A DNA stretch of 64,000 bases, from contig JAUMZL010000001.1 in the NCBI GenBank assembly GCA_030528155.1, positions 81,156-145,155 of the forward strand, in the 5' to 3' direction. Position numbers and translations under genes: made by a program. The stretch is from Aerococcus sp. (lineage in GTDB: Bacteria > Bacillota > Bacilli > Lactobacillales > Aerococcaceae). Of this stretch, positions 1 to 10,098 are shown piece by piece; positions within the stretch are counted from its first letter, which is position 1; each line of letters starts with the position of its first letter. A model generated the notes under the pieces. That model had not been told where the DNA came from. It saw only the letters and a list, made by a program, of their open reading frames with translations, and did no database searches.

Positions 1-760
1 CTTCTTCTTGAGATAAATCGCTATTTTCAGCTACGGCATTCGCTACCGCTTGACGGTCAACATTTTCAGAAATGTTATCCACACGTTTGGTCAAGCTATC
101 TTTCAAATCACTGAAGGTCTTGTCTGCATTTTCAGGGTTAACCACAACATCCTTAGCGGCTTGCGCAATTTCGTCCGTTGCGCCATTCAATTGATCAGAC
201 AAGTATTCTGGTTGCAATTCTTTGATGTCGGTGTCACGCAAAACATCCTTAACATCACTGTTCAATTGGTTGAGGTCATTGTTGTCCACATCAATGTTGT
301 CAGACAGAGCGTTCACCCCGTTAGAAATGGCATCGCCAGCACCTTGCGCAACAGCACCAGCAGCTTGGCCACTTGCACCTAAGACGCTACCAGCAGCGTT
401 CGTAGCCGCATTCAATGCAGCTCCTGCTAACCAGGTCAAGAGTACAACGACGGCAATTAAGCTCGTTGCCCATGTTAAGAAACCATGCAAATGACCCATA
501 CGACGGGCAGTAGCCCCAGCAACAAATCCAGCACCTAAAAATGCTACCACCAATTCCACAATAATCCAGATGATCTGGCCTGTCCCTACACCTTGGAAAG
601 GATTAGGTTGCGTTGGGTTGAATTGTGCAAAACCAAGCGCAGAACCGATCAATGAGAGCGTTAAGATCAGGGCGATGAATGTCACTACCCCAGCAAATAC
701 CGCTCCCCAAGAGAGATTGAAGCCAGCTTCTTTTTGGCGGCCTTCAAATTTTTGACTCAT
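1..760 (-). CDS. Membrane protein with alanine-rich helical tail, 3' end outside window
   Basis: Function is not recognised. Reading from the ATG at 760 the frame stays open to the window edge, giving about 253 residues with no stop. The first ~110 residues hold three hydrophobic segments (about 16-45, 63-85 and 95-115), followed by an Ala/Gly-rich stretch and then an acidic amphipathic region with repeated VDN/LND-type spacing. The layout resembles small TIGR04086/YrzE-like membrane proteins with an added helical tail, but that is only a shape comparison. AGAGGAGGAAC precedes the ATG, so the start is well supported. It points away from eno and has its own promoter. Confidence 0.75.
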   Translation of the reverse strand, partial: MSQKFEGRQKEAGFNLSWGAVFAGVVTFIALILTLSLIGSALGFAQFNPTQPNPFQGVGTGQIIWIIVELVVAFLGAGFVAGATARRMGHLHGFLTWATSLIAVVVLLTWLAGAALNAATNAAGSVLGASGQAAGAVAQGAGDAISNGVNALSDNIDVDNNDLNQLNSDVKDVLRDTDIKELQPEYLSDQLNGATDEIAQAAKDVVVNPENADKTFSDLKDSLTKRVDNISENVDRQAVANAVAENSDLSQEE

Positions 761-809
761 GATTGTTCCTCCTCTAATCTATTCGATCAAAAAATAATCG
801 TCACTATCG

Positions 810-838
810 ATCCTAACAAGCAATAACTTGCAATGCAA
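810..838 (-). promoter_or_regulatory. Candidate promoter for the membrane protein
   Basis: Minus-strand TTGCAT, 17-bp spacer, TAGGAT, about 50 bp before the start codon at 760. Confidence 0.5.
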
Positions 839-894
839 ATAATAGCATTCATTTTTAGGGATGATAGCGCTCGTATATTGGTTTTAATTTGCTT

Positions 895-942
895 TGTACA
901 TTTTTTGTACATTACATAGGCAACCTAGCTATAAAATGTACA
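895..942. repeat. Three TGTACA palindromes, possible operator cluster
   Basis: TGTACA occurs at 895-900, 906-911 and 937-942. Start-to-start spacing is 11 and 31 bp, close to one and three helical turns. They lie upstream of the candidate promoter of the membrane protein. The rest of the 761-1086 interval shows only AT-rich sequence and the eno terminator. Confidence 0.4.
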
Positions 943-1025
943 TTTATTACCTCCTCAATCCTCGCACCATGCTCCCCTCCCCAGCCTCCTATCCTTCTCT
1001 CTCAGTTACTGCTTACTTCCCCATA

Positions 1026-1056
1026 AAAAAGCTCCCCCACTTTGGAGGAGCTTTTG
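1026..1056 (-). terminator. Terminator of the glycolytic operon, after eno
   Basis: Minus strand forms AGCTCCTCC / GGGGGAGCT with a short loop, followed by TTTTTT. It lies about 30 bp past the eno stop. Confidence 0.85.
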
Positions 1057-1086
1057 CGAGATTATTTATAGTTTAATCTTCGTGAA

Positions 1087-2421
<1,335 letters not shown>

Positions 2422-2444
2422 TCAAGTTTCGTATTGGGAACTAA

Positions 2445-3200
2445 TTATTCAGCAGCATCCACCAATGCCATGAAACTGTCAACTTCAAGACTTGCGCCAC
2501 CAACGAGGGCACCGTCAATATTTTCTTGAGCGAGAATTTCATCAACATTAGCAGGTTTTACTGAACCACCGTAGAGAACGCGAACGCCTTCGCTGGCTTC
2601 TTTACCAGCCACTTCGAAGACCACGTCACGAACAACGGCACAAATTTCTTCAGCATCTTGTGGTGACGCTGTTTTGCCGGTACCGATTGCCCAGATTGGT
2701 TCATAAGCAATAACGGATTTAGCAATTTGTTCATCGCTCAATTCAGCTAAAGCGGCACGAATTTGACCGGCAATCCAGTCTTTAGCAATACCGTCTTCCC
2801 GTTGTTCAAGCGTTTCACCGCAGCAGATGATTGGGGTAACCCCAGCTTTGAAGATCGCTGCTGCTTTTTTAGCAATATCTTCATCGGTTTCGCCGAAGCC
2901 TTGACGACGTTCGGAGTGGCCGATAATGATGTAATCTGTTCCCAATTCAGCTAAAGCCACTGGACTTAATTCGCCAGTGAAGGCACCACTTTCTTCATAG
3001 AAAGCATTTTGTGCCCCAACTTCGATATCGGTTCCCTTAACGGTTTCGATCATCTTTTGTAAATAGATGGCAGGTGGGCAAACCAATACTTCCGCTTTCT
3101 TTTCTTGGGTCATTTTTTCTTTTAGCTCGTTGATGAAAGCTGCTGCTTCATCAGGCGTTTTATTCATTTTCCAGTTTCCGGCAATTAAAATCCGACGCAT
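2445..3200 (-). CDS. tpiA: Triosephosphate isomerase
   Basis: Interconverts dihydroxyacetone phosphate and glyceraldehyde 3-phosphate. The 251 aa are full length. AGNWKMN (residues 7-13) carries the substrate-binding Asn/Lys, GHSERR the electrophilic His, AYEPIWAIGTG the catalytic Glu and the mobile loop, and YGGSV the phosphate site. The ATG at 3200 follows GGAGGAAATTCC. It sits 13 bp after pgk and is almost certainly co-transcribed with it. Confidence 0.98.
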   Translation of the reverse strand: MRRILIAGNWKMNKTPDEAAAFINELKEKMTQEKKAEVLVCPPAIYLQKMIETVKGTDIEVGAQNAFYEESGAFTGELSPVALAELGTDYIIIGHSERRQGFGETDEDIAKKAAAIFKAGVTPIICCGETLEQREDGIAKDWIAGQIRAALAELSDEQIAKSVIAYEPIWAIGTGKTASPQDAEEICAVVRDVVFEVAGKEASEGVRVLYGGSVKPANVDEILAQENIDGALVGGASLEVDSFMALVDAAE

Positions 3201-3213
3201 GGAATTTCCTCCT

Positions 3214-4404
3214 TTATTTGTCGCTCAATGCTTCCACACCAGGTAATGGTTTTCCTTCTAAGAATTGTAAGGAAGCCCCACCACCCGTAGAAATGTGGGA
3301 GAATTTTTCAGCAAATCCAGAGTTCTTCGCAGCAGAAGCAGAATCCCCACCACCGATGATAGAAATGGCATCGGTATCAGCGATAGCTTTGCATACAGCG
3401 TTGGTGCCTTTTGCGAAGGCAGGCATTTCGAAGACACCCATTGGTCCGTTCCAAACAACGGTCTTCGCATCAGCAAGCACTTGTTTGAAGACTTCAACGG
3501 TTTCTGGACCGCAGTCAAGACCTTGCCAGTCAGCTGGAATAGCATCTGCAGCAACAATCTGGGTGTTAGCATCGTTGGAGAAGTCATCAGCAACGACAAC
3601 GTCAACAGGCAATACTAATTTATCACCAGCGCGTTCAATTAATTCTTTTGCCAAAGGAACTTTATCTTCTTCCAAGAGGGATTGGCCCACTTCATAGCCT
3701 TTAGCTTTCAAGAAGGTGTAAGCCATCCCACCACCGATGAGGACTTTGTCTGCTTTCTTGAGCAAGGATTCGATCACATCGATCTTGTCAGAAACTTTTG
3801 CCCCACCGAGAATAGCAACAAATGGACGTTTAGGATCGTCAATAGCATCCCCTAAGAATTTCAATTCTTTTTCCATCAAGTAGCCAGCAACGGCTTCTCC
3901 GATGTTTTCAGAAATACCAACGTTAGAGGCATGCGCACGGTGAGCGGTCCCGAAAGCGTCGTTAACAAAAACGTCACCCAAGGATGCCCAGTATTTGCCC
4001 AATTCTGGATCGTTACCGGATTCTTTCTTACCATCGAGGTCTTCGAAACGCGTGTTTTCAAAGAGCAAGACTTCGCCTTCACCCAATTCACTGATGGCAT
4101 CTTCCAATGCTTGACCATGAGTTGCTGGCACGAAGGTAACTTTTTGTCCCAGTAATTCTTCTAAATGTTCCGCTACTGGTTTCAAAGTCTTGTCAGCTTT
4201 GTCTTCTTCTTTTTTCACTTTTCCTAAGTGAGAGAAGAGGATCAATTTTCCACCTTGTTCTAAAACATACTTGATGGTTGGTAATGCTTGTACCATACGG
4301 TTATCGTCAGCAATTTTATTACCATCCATTGGTACGTTAAAGTCCACACGCATGAGAACTTTTTTGCCTTTTACAGCAATATCTTCAACTGTTTTTTTAG
4401 CCAT
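3214..4404 (-). CDS. pgk: Phosphoglycerate kinase
   Basis: Transfers phosphate from 1,3-bisphosphoglycerate to ADP. The 396 aa are standard. RVDFNVP (19-25) is the family signature, GGAKVSDKI lies mid-protein, and the C-terminal GGGDSASA loop binds nucleotide phosphate. It follows gap by 150 bp on the minus strand. That gap contains a long hairpin, so pgk-tpiA-eno may be expressed at a different level from cggR-gap. Confidence 0.98.
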   Translation of the reverse strand: MAKKTVEDIAVKGKKVLMRVDFNVPMDGNKIADDNRMVQALPTIKYVLEQGGKLILFSHLGKVKKEEDKADKTLKPVAEHLEELLGQKVTFVPATHGQALEDAISELGEGEVLLFENTRFEDLDGKKESGNDPELGKYWASLGDVFVNDAFGTAHRAHASNVGISENIGEAVAGYLMEKELKFLGDAIDDPKRPFVAILGGAKVSDKIDVIESLLKKADKVLIGGGMAYTFLKAKGYEVGQSLLEEDKVPLAKELIERAGDKLVLPVDVVVADDFSNDANTQIVAADAIPADWQGLDCGPETVEVFKQVLADAKTVVWNGPMGVFEMPAFAKGTNAVCKAIADTDAISIIGGGDSASAAKNSGFAEKFSHISTGGGASLQFLEGKPLPGVEALSDK

Positions 4405-4440
4405 ATTGCTAATCTCCTTCCCGAGTGATCGGTTCGTTCC

Positions 4441-4491
4441 TCATTCGTTAAAAAAGCGAGAAGCGCGAAGCTTCCCGCCTTTTATCGAATG
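4441..4491 (-). terminator. Hairpin between gap and pgk (attenuator or partial terminator)
   Basis: Minus strand: GCGGGAAGC, loop TTCGC, GCTTCTCGC, then TTTTTT. It is extended by outer arms TCATTCG (4441-4447) and CGAATGA (4485-4491). It lies inside a conserved operon, so partial termination or an RNA-stability element is more likely than full termination. Confidence 0.65.
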
Positions 4492-4554
4492 AACATTGTT
4501 TAATTCATTGTCCGTCAACTAATCCATTACGGGACTAGTTATTGTATGGATGAA

Positions 4555-5553
4555 TTATTTTTGACCACCGAATTTTTCTAACAAGCGAACCATGTTAGAG
4601 GTGAAGCCTGCTTCGTTGTCATACCAAGAAGCAACTTGTACCAATTGGGTGCCGTCTTCTGCTTCCAAAATCTTGGTTTGGCTAGCGTCAAAGACAGAAC
4701 CTGCTGGGTAGCCGATAACGTCAGAAGAAACGATTTCATCTTCAGTGTATTGGAAGGAATCAGTCGTGTATTTCTTCATTGCTGCGTTAACTTCTTCTTC
4801 AGTCGTGTTTTTCTTCAAGATACCGAAGAACAATACGAGGGAACCAGTGATGGTTGGTACACGGAAAGCACCACCGTCAACTAAACCATTAACGGAAGGA
4901 ACAACTTTACCGGTAGCTTTAGCAGCACCTGTAGAAGCTGGGATGATGTTGTCAGCAGCTGCACGGCTCTTACGTCCACCAGGCATATCTTGCAATGCTT
5001 GTGTTGCAGTGAAGGCGTGGATAGTAGCCATGTTACCAACTTTAACACCAAATTCTTTGTCCAATACATTAACAACTGGAGCTAAGCAGTTGGTTGTGCA
5101 GGAAGCTGCAGAGATGATCTTATCGTCAGCTTCGAGGGTGTCGTCGTTAACACCGTAAACGATCATTTTAGTAACATCGTCTTTAGCAGGAGCAGAGATT
5201 AAAACTTTCTTTGCACCAGCATCCAAGTGAGCTTGGGATTTTTCAGCAGATGTGTAATGACCAGTACTTTCAAGAACGATGTCGATGTCTAATTCACCCC
5301 ATGGGCAGTTAGAAGCGTCCATTTCGCTGAAAACTTTAACTTCTTTACCATCGATAACTAATGCGTCATCTTTAGCTTCTACTTCATGATCATAACGACC
5401 TTGACGAGTGTCGTATTTCAATAAGTAAGCGAGGTCTGCTGGGTTGGTCAAGTCGTTAACTGCGACAACCTCGATATCATTGGAGATTTCTGAGATACGA
5501 CGGTATGCTAAACGACCAATACGTCCGAAACCATTAATTGCTACTCTAACCAT
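4555..5553 (-). CDS. gap: Glyceraldehyde-3-phosphate dehydrogenase, type I
   Basis: NAD-dependent oxidative phosphorylation of glyceraldehyde 3-phosphate. The 332 aa begin MVRVAINGFGRIGR (Rossmann NAD loop) and contain SCTTNCLAP with the catalytic Cys152 and a second Cys156. ASWYDNEAGFTSNM near the C-terminus is typical. It lies directly downstream of cggR (44 bp), the usual Firmicutes arrangement for a glycolytic, repressor-controlled GapA. Asp34 in AVNDLTN favours NAD over NADP. Confidence 0.98.
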   Translation of the reverse strand: MVRVAINGFGRIGRLAYRRISEISNDIEVVAVNDLTNPADLAYLLKYDTRQGRYDHEVEAKDDALVIDGKEVKVFSEMDASNCPWGELDIDIVLESTGHYTSAEKSQAHLDAGAKKVLISAPAKDDVTKMIVYGVNDDTLEADDKIISAASCTTNCLAPVVNVLDKEFGVKVGNMATIHAFTATQALQDMPGGRKSRAAADNIIPASTGAAKATGKVVPSVNGLVDGGAFRVPTITGSLVLFFGILKKNTTEEEVNAAMKKYTTDSFQYTEDEIVSSDVIGYPAGSVFDASQTKILEAEDGTQLVQVASWYDNEAGFTSNMVRLLEKFGGQK

Positions 5554-5597
5554 GAATGAATTTCCTCCTTATGAAAAATCATATGTAATATCAACAA

Positions 5598-6644
5598 TTA
5601 TTTTATCTGGGTTTCCCCATTTAAAACCTTTAAACTACACCCCTCGTCAGTGATGATCACTGTTTGTTTCGGGGCCATTTTGCTAAAAGCTTGGACGGCT
5701 TCTGCCTTTTCCGAGCCACCTGCGATTAGGATTGGCAACTGGATATCTTTCAGCTGCTCTAATTTTAACCCAATCCGTGGAATACGATAAACGATTTGCC
5801 CTTCCCGATCGAAAAAACAACCGAAAATTTCGCCGACTGCCTTCTTTTCACGGAGTAATACTTTGACCTCCTCGTCCAATCGTCGTCTCAACGCCATTTT
5901 CTTCGCGTCGCCCACACTGAAGAGGACAACGTTAGCTTTGGCTAAGACGCGCAACGTTCGCTGAATAATGGGTTCTCCCACCAGCGATTCAAAAGTTGCG
6001 ACCGTCATCGTTTCCGGACTGTAGAGCATGTATGCCCGCCCGCCTAATTGAACGGCCAATTGCTCTGCGATCGTGTTGGCTTGAACCTCCGCAGCCTCTT
6101 CCATACCACCGCGCGCAGAGACAACAGTGAATGAATGGTGATCCTGAAGTTCATGGCCTTGGATATGCGGGACGATATTCTTCATCGTCGTTCCTCCAGT
6201 AATAGCGATAATCTGCACATCACTGGAAAGATGGTTCTCTAGGTAATTCGTCAGTAGAACGCCCATTTCGACCAATGTCTCCGAATCGGCATTACTATCC
6301 CCACTCGCAATATAAACGTCCTTCGCCATCAGTAACTGTTGGAGTTGACGTTCACGCTGACGATTGCTCTTGGAATCCCGGCTTAATTTCAATGCCACCG
6401 CGAGTGCTACTTGTCCCTGTTCACTAATGGACATGCCACTCGTGTTTACAGTAATTAAACCTTGCCCTTTTAAGATATCGATTTCGTGTCTCAAGGGCCG
6501 CTCTGTCATTCCGAGTGCTTCTGCCAGCATCTTGCGTCCAATCGGCCCATGCCGCAAAACTTCACGCAAAATCTGTATTCGCCGCCAGTAGAAATTATCC
6601 AGCTCTGGGACAACTTCCATAATTTTATTGTAATCTACATTCAT
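5598..6644 (-). CDS. cggR: Central glycolytic genes regulator CggR (SorC family)
   Basis: DNA-binding repressor of the gap operon, released by fructose 1,6-bisphosphate in characterised homologues. From the ATG at 6644 it is 348 aa: helix-turn-helix at about 28-60 (IGRKMLAEALGMTERPLRHEI) and a SorC-type sugar-phosphate domain from about 95 to the end. The frame stays open to 6788, but the extra 48 residues would cover the promoter and lack family-like sequence. 6644 gives the usual start MNVDYNKIMEVVPEL and a modest ribosome site. First gene of the operon, with candidate operators on both sides of its promoter. Confidence 0.92.
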   Translation of the reverse strand: MNVDYNKIMEVVPELDNFYWRRIQILREVLRHGPIGRKMLAEALGMTERPLRHEIDILKGQGLITVNTSGMSISEQGQVALAVALKLSRDSKSNRQRERQLQQLLMAKDVYIASGDSNADSETLVEMGVLLTNYLENHLSSDVQIIAITGGTTMKNIVPHIQGHELQDHHSFTVVSARGGMEEAAEVQANTIAEQLAVQLGGRAYMLYSPETMTVATFESLVGEPIIQRTLRVLAKANVVLFSVGDAKKMALRRRLDEEVKVLLREKKAVGEIFGCFFDREGQIVYRIPRIGLKLEQLKDIQLPILIAGGSEKAEAVQAFSKMAPKQTVIITDEGCSLKVLNGETQIK

Positions 6645-6662
6645 AGCATCACTTTCTATCAT

Positions 6663-6683
6663 TATGGATCTTTTATGTCCACA
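6663..6683. promoter_or_regulatory. Candidate CggR operator, downstream copy
   Basis: Core TGGATCTTTTATGTCCA lies in the cggR leader, between promoter and start codon. Across 21 bp it matches the upstream copy at 6822-6842 at 16 positions. Both have a GGAC/GTCC half-site character. Confidence 0.55.
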
Positions 6684-6749
6684 GTGTCGTTTTCTGACCA
6701 GCAGGGTGAAAAAATATATTGAGAGCCTCTCTCTCATTCCCACAACACA

Positions 6750-6778
6750 AGTATAACAATTCGGTTCTGGCAATGCAA
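6750..6778 (-). promoter_or_regulatory. Promoter of the cggR-gap operon
   Basis: Minus-strand TTGCAT, exactly 17 bp, TATACT, about 105 bp before the cggR start. Confidence 0.8.
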
Positions 6779-6821
6779 GGAGAGGCACTCACTTTTTCGA
6801 TACGTTGGACAAAAAAAGAAA

Positions 6822-6842
6822 TATGGGCATTTTACGTCCATA
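6822..6842. promoter_or_regulatory. Candidate CggR operator, upstream copy
   Basis: Core TGGGCATTTTACGTCCA, related to the site at 6663-6683. Its centre is 159 bp from the other centre, about 15 helical turns. It also lies about 37 bp upstream of the -10 of the divergent lipid kinase gene. Confidence 0.5.
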
Positions 6843-6870
6843 GTAAAAGATTCATCTTTTCCACTACTGA

Positions 6871-6884
6871 GAAAATGCTATAAT
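6871..6884 (+). promoter_or_regulatory. Extended -10 promoter of the lipid kinase gene
   Basis: TGCTATAAT ends at 6884. The -35 region is poor (around 6856-6861). The extended TGn motif probably compensates. Confidence 0.6.
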
Positions 6885-6950
6885 TAATGTAGAAACTAAA
6901 CGCAAGGCTATGATAGCGTTGTGAATAAAAAGATACTGAAGGTGACGAAA

Positions 6951-7868
6951 ATGAAAGAAGCATGGATTATTGCTAACCCTGGCTCAGGAAACAATCAAGG
7001 AGAAGCCATTGCCAGTGAATTAAAAGCCCATCTCGCTCCTCATTTTGACGAAGTAACAGCTCATTATACCAAAGAAGCTCATGACGGTACAAAATTTGCC
7101 AAAGCCGCCAGTGAAGCACATGTCCACTCCCTATTCGTTGTCGGCGGTGATGGCACTATTCACGAAGCGATTAACGGCCTCGGTGGCGCAGACTATCGCC
7201 CAACTGTTGGCTTTTTACCGGGTGGGACAAATAACACGTTTGCTAAATTATTTAACATGCCAATGGATATGCAACAAGCGATTGAATCATTGGATCTCGA
7301 GCATACGGCTGAGTTAGAGATTGGCAAATGTAATGACAGTTATTTCTTCTATTATGCCAGCTTTGGTAAGTTGATCGAGGCAACGACCGGCACCTCCTCA
7401 GAGGAAAAATCAAAATGGGGGCCGCTTGCTTACTTGCATAGTATCCTTCACGCTCTCCCCAACGATGAAAGCCGAAAAATCCGCGTCACCACCGATAATG
7501 GCGACTACGAAGAGGACGCCAGTCTCGTTTATTGTATGCTAACGAATAAGATTGGCAACCTGACGATTGGCAATGAAACTGGCTCTCTCCAAGACGGTAA
7601 AATGCACATCGTCATTGCTAAAAGTGAAATGACCTCAACCAAATTGAGTGCCCTCTTCGATTTGGCCGTGGGGAATTTAGAAAATAATGAAGATGTGACG
7701 CTAATCACCTGTAGCGAAGCCACGATTGAAGCCAGCGATGGTGACACGGTTGAAATCGACCTCGATGGCAACGTGGAAGAGGCATTGCCGATTCAGCTCA
7801 CCTTATTACCCGACCACATTGAATATTACTTACCGAAACAAGTAAACGAGGAAGTTGCTTCAGAATAA
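6951..7868 (+). CDS. YegS/DagK-type lipid (diacylglycerol) kinase
   Basis: Probable membrane-associated lipid kinase that phosphorylates diacylglycerol or a related lipid with ATP. 305 aa from the ATG at 6951, which follows GAAGGTGAC. A GTG at 6921 in frame lacks a ribosome site. Visible are the ANPGSGNNQG phosphate loop, VVGGDGTIHEAING (the GGDGT catalytic motif) and GFLPGGTNNTFA, followed by the C-terminal beta-sandwich half. No neighbour suggests a specific lipid substrate. A terminator follows directly. Confidence 0.88.
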   Translation: MKEAWIIANPGSGNNQGEAIASELKAHLAPHFDEVTAHYTKEAHDGTKFAKAASEAHVHSLFVVGGDGTIHEAINGLGGADYRPTVGFLPGGTNNTFAKLFNMPMDMQQAIESLDLEHTAELEIGKCNDSYFFYYASFGKLIEATTGTSSEEKSKWGPLAYLHSILHALPNDESRKIRVTTDNGDYEEDASLVYCMLTNKIGNLTIGNETGSLQDGKMHIVIAKSEMTSTKLSALFDLAVGNLENNEDVTLITCSEATIEASDGDTVEIDLDGNVEEALPIQLTLLPDHIEYYLPKQVNEEVASE

Positions 7869-7891
7869 TCCTTACTCATTAGATAATAATC

Positions 7892-7932
7892 AAGGCAACC
7901 TTTGTCAAATCATACATAAGGTTGCCTTTTTC
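7892..7932 (+). terminator. Terminator of the lipid kinase gene
   Basis: AAGGCAACCT ... AGGTTGCCTT with TTTT after the stem. Confidence 0.85.
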
Positions 7933-7994
7933 GGCTATTCAAAGATGCCTCATAGCCTGTCTTATTTTGTTTCCACTTTTCCCTTTTGCTCAGC

Positions 7995-8050
7995 AAAAAG
8001 CGTTCCTTTCGGCATCTGGTCATACCAAATGCTGGAAAGGAACGCTTTTT
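7995..8050. terminator. Long bidirectional hairpin after clpP
   Basis: 15-bp outer stem AAAAAGCGTTCCTTT / AAAGGAACGCTTTTT with an inner GCATCTGGT / ACCAAATGC stem. A/T runs at both ends suit termination on either strand, chiefly clpP on the minus strand. Confidence 0.85.
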
Positions 8051-8083
8051 ATTTCCTAGAATTTAATCACTCATCATCGGTGA

Positions 8084-8680
8084 TTATTTCTTCAAAGCAC
8101 TATTATTGACCATGATTTCATCAATGATGCCATATTCCTTAGCTTCTTCGGCAGTGAGCCAATTATCACGGTCAGTGTCTTTCTCTACTTGTTCAACACT
8201 CTTACCAGTGTGTTTGGAGATAATGCGATGCAAGTTTTTCTTCGTCTTAAGAATGTGTTCCGCTGCAATTTCAATTTCGGTTGCCTGTCCTTGTGCGCCA
8301 CCGAGTGGTTGATGAATCAATACTTCCGAGTTTGGCAAGGCATAGCGTTTTCCTGGTTCCCCTGCCATCAAGAAGATAGACCCCATTGAGGCAGCCATCC
8401 CTGTAACGATAGTGACAACATCCGCATTAACAAATTGCATCGTGTCATAGATCGCTAGTCCAGCAGAGACAGATCCACCTGGTGAATTAATGTAAAGGTA
8501 AATATCTTTTTCTGGGTCTTGGGCGTCCAAGAAGAGCAATTGAGCAATAATAGAGTTAGCGAGGTCATCATCAACAGGTCCACTCAACATAATAATACGG
8601 TCTTTTAATAAACGAGAGTAAATGTCATAAGCACGTTCTCCACGTGAAGATTGTTCAATGACTGTAGGAACTAAATTCAT
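8084..8680 (-). CDS. clpP: ATP-dependent Clp protease proteolytic subunit
   Basis: Serine peptidase forming the tetradecameric chamber served by ClpX (13907-12657 here) and other Clp ATPases. 198 aa, normal length. The catalytic triad is visible: Ser98 in GMAASMG, His123 in LIHQP, Asp172 in DRDNW. The ATG at 8680 follows AAGGAGGAAGTAACCG. Its promoter is overlapped by a CtsR box, so heat and protein-stress control is expected. It stands alone between terminators. Confidence 0.98.
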   Translation of the reverse strand: MNLVPTVIEQSSRGERAYDIYSRLLKDRIIMLSGPVDDDLANSIIAQLLFLDAQDPEKDIYLYINSPGGSVSAGLAIYDTMQFVNADVVTIVTGMAASMGSIFLMAGEPGKRYALPNSEVLIHQPLGGAQGQATEIEIAAEHILKTKKNLHRIISKHTGKSVEQVEKDTDRDNWLTAEEAKEYGIIDEIMVNNSALKK

Positions 8681-8712
8681 CGGTTACTTCCTCCTTAATT
8701 GATGTTACTCAC

Positions 8713-8741
8713 ATTATAGGTAATTGGTCAACAATGGTCAA
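8713..8741 (-). promoter_or_regulatory. clpP promoter
   Basis: Minus-strand TTGACC, 17 bp, TATAAT: a near-consensus vegetative promoter. Confidence 0.85.
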
Positions 8742-8742
8742 C
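8726..8742 (+). promoter_or_regulatory. CtsR box over the clpP promoter
   Basis: GGTCAAC-AAT-GGTCAAC is a tandem heptad with 3-bp spacing, matching the CtsR consensus RGTCAAANNNRGTCAAA except for a C in place of the last A of each heptad. It covers the -35 and much of the spacer. Confidence 0.8.
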
Positions 8743-8762
8743 CGATAACACTCTATCCTATT

Positions 8763-8794
8763 AAAAAGCTAGGTGGCGAGCCACCTAGCTTTTT
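8763..8794 (-). terminator. Terminator directly after rpoD
   Basis: Perfect 14-bp stem AAAAAGCTAGGTGG / CCACCTAGCTTTTT with a 4-nt loop, starting 2 bp past the rpoD stop. Confidence 0.9.
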
Positions 8795-8796
8795 AA

Positions 8797-10074
8797 TTAA
8801 GCATCTTCTAAGAAGTCTTTGAGTTGTTTCAAGCGACTTGGATGACGCAATTTACGCAATGCTTTCGCTTCAATCTGACGAATACGTTCTCTTGTAACGC
8901 CGAATTGTTTTCCTACCTGCTCCAATGTCTTTGTTTGCCCATCTTGCAAGCCGAAACGCAAACGCAGAACATTTTCTTCTCGATCCGTGAGAGTTTCGAG
9001 CACTTCATCCAGCTGCTCTTTGAGTAATTCCTGGTTGGTATAGTCATCCGGTCGCATTGCATCTTGGTCTTCGATGAAGTCCCCTAAATGCGAATCGTCT
9101 TCTTCACCAATTGGCGTTTCCAAAGAGACTGGTTCTTGCGCAATTTTCATGATGTTGCGCACCTTTTCGGTTGGAAGATCCATTTCTGCCCCAATTTCTT
9201 CTGGGGTAGGTTCGCGCCCGAGATCCTGTAACAAGGTTCGTTGTACACGTACTAATTTGTTGATCGTTTCTACCATGTGTACAGGAATACGAATCGTCCG
9301 TGCTTGATCGGCGATCGAACGGGTGATCGCCTGTCTAATCCACCAAGTGGCATAGGTTGAGAATTTGAATCCTTTGGTGTAATCAAATTTCTCAACAGCT
9401 TTCATTAGTCCCATATTGCCTTCTTGAATTAAATCCAAGAAACTCATCCCACGGCCGACATAGCGTTTGGCAATCGAAACAACTAACCGCAAGTTAGCTT
9501 CAGCAAGCTCTTGTTTAGCCATCGGATCGCCCGCTTCAATCCGTTTCGCTAATGCCACTTCTTGATCAGCGGTTAATAGGTCCACGCGTCCAATTTCCTT
9601 GAGATACATGCGGACCGGATCACTCGTGTTGATATTTTTCTTCTTTTTACTGCTGGTTGATTTCTTAACTTCGACTTCGGCCGGTTGACTTGACTTTGCC
9701 GGCACATAATCAGGTTTTGGTGTGCCAATTTCACCTGGCTTGGTCGTTGACGCTGTTTTTTCTTTTGCCTCTTTGGTTAAAATAGTGTCAACTTCTTCTG
9801 TGTTTACCTGTTGAACCTCTTCATCAGCATTATGTTGTTCTTCGCGCTGAAGTTGGCGATTGGTTGGACCGCCATCCTCATCGACAACTGCCACACCACT
9901 ATCCTCAAATTGATCGATTAATTGATCAATTTGTTCATCTGATAAAGCGTATGGTTGAGCAATCTTATCACTCAATTCGTCATACAAAATTGATCCCAAA
10001 AGTTTTTTGGTTTTGATCAATTGTTGGGTTGCTTGCTTTAACGTTGGCTGTTTATTCGTTGTATTTGCTGCCAA
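8797..10074 (-). CDS. rpoD: Primary sigma factor SigA/RpoD
   Basis: Vegetative sigma-70 factor for -10/-35 promoters, such as the several near-consensus ones in this window. 425 aa. An N-terminal region 1.1-like helical part is followed by a charged, low-complexity linker (about 70-150). Region 1.2 starts at [17 protein letters not shown], region 2 contains the core [32 protein letters not shown] segment, and the region 4 helix-turn-helix [19 protein letters not shown] lies near the C-terminus. It follows dnaG by 24 bp, the classical macromolecular-synthesis pairing. Confidence 0.97.
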   Translation of the reverse strand: MAANTTNKQPTLKQATQQLIKTKKLLGSILYDELSDKIAQPYALSDEQIDQLIDQFEDSGVAVVDEDGGPTNRQLQREEQHNADEEVQQVNTEEVDTILTKEAKEKTASTTKPGEIGTPKPDYVPAKSSQPAEVEVKKSTSSKKKKNINTSDPVRMYLKEIGRVDLLTADQEVALAKRIEAGDPMAKQELAEANLRLVVSIAKRYVGRGMSFLDLIQEGNMGLMKAVEKFDYTKGFKFSTYATWWIRQAITRSIADQARTIRIPVHMVETINKLVRVQRTLLQDLGREPTPEEIGAEMDLPTEKVRNIMKIAQEPVSLETPIGEEDDSHLGDFIEDQDAMRPDDYTNQELLKEQLDEVLETLTDREENVLRLRFGLQDGQTKTLEQVGKQFGVTRERIRQIEAKALRKLRHPSRLKQLKDFLEDA

Positions 10075-10098
10075 AGTTTTGACCTCCCCATTCAGTAT

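Noticed and set aside
894-1076. 60-codon plus-strand frame between the membrane protein and eno
   Set aside because: No ribosome site. It runs through the TGTACA cluster and the eno terminator stem.
6645-6788. N-terminal extension of CggR in the open frame
   Set aside because: Would translate through the near-consensus operon promoter. The start at 6644 matches the family.
7855-8109. 84-codon plus-strand frame after the lipid kinase
   Set aside because: Crosses two strong hairpin terminators and the 3' end of clpP.
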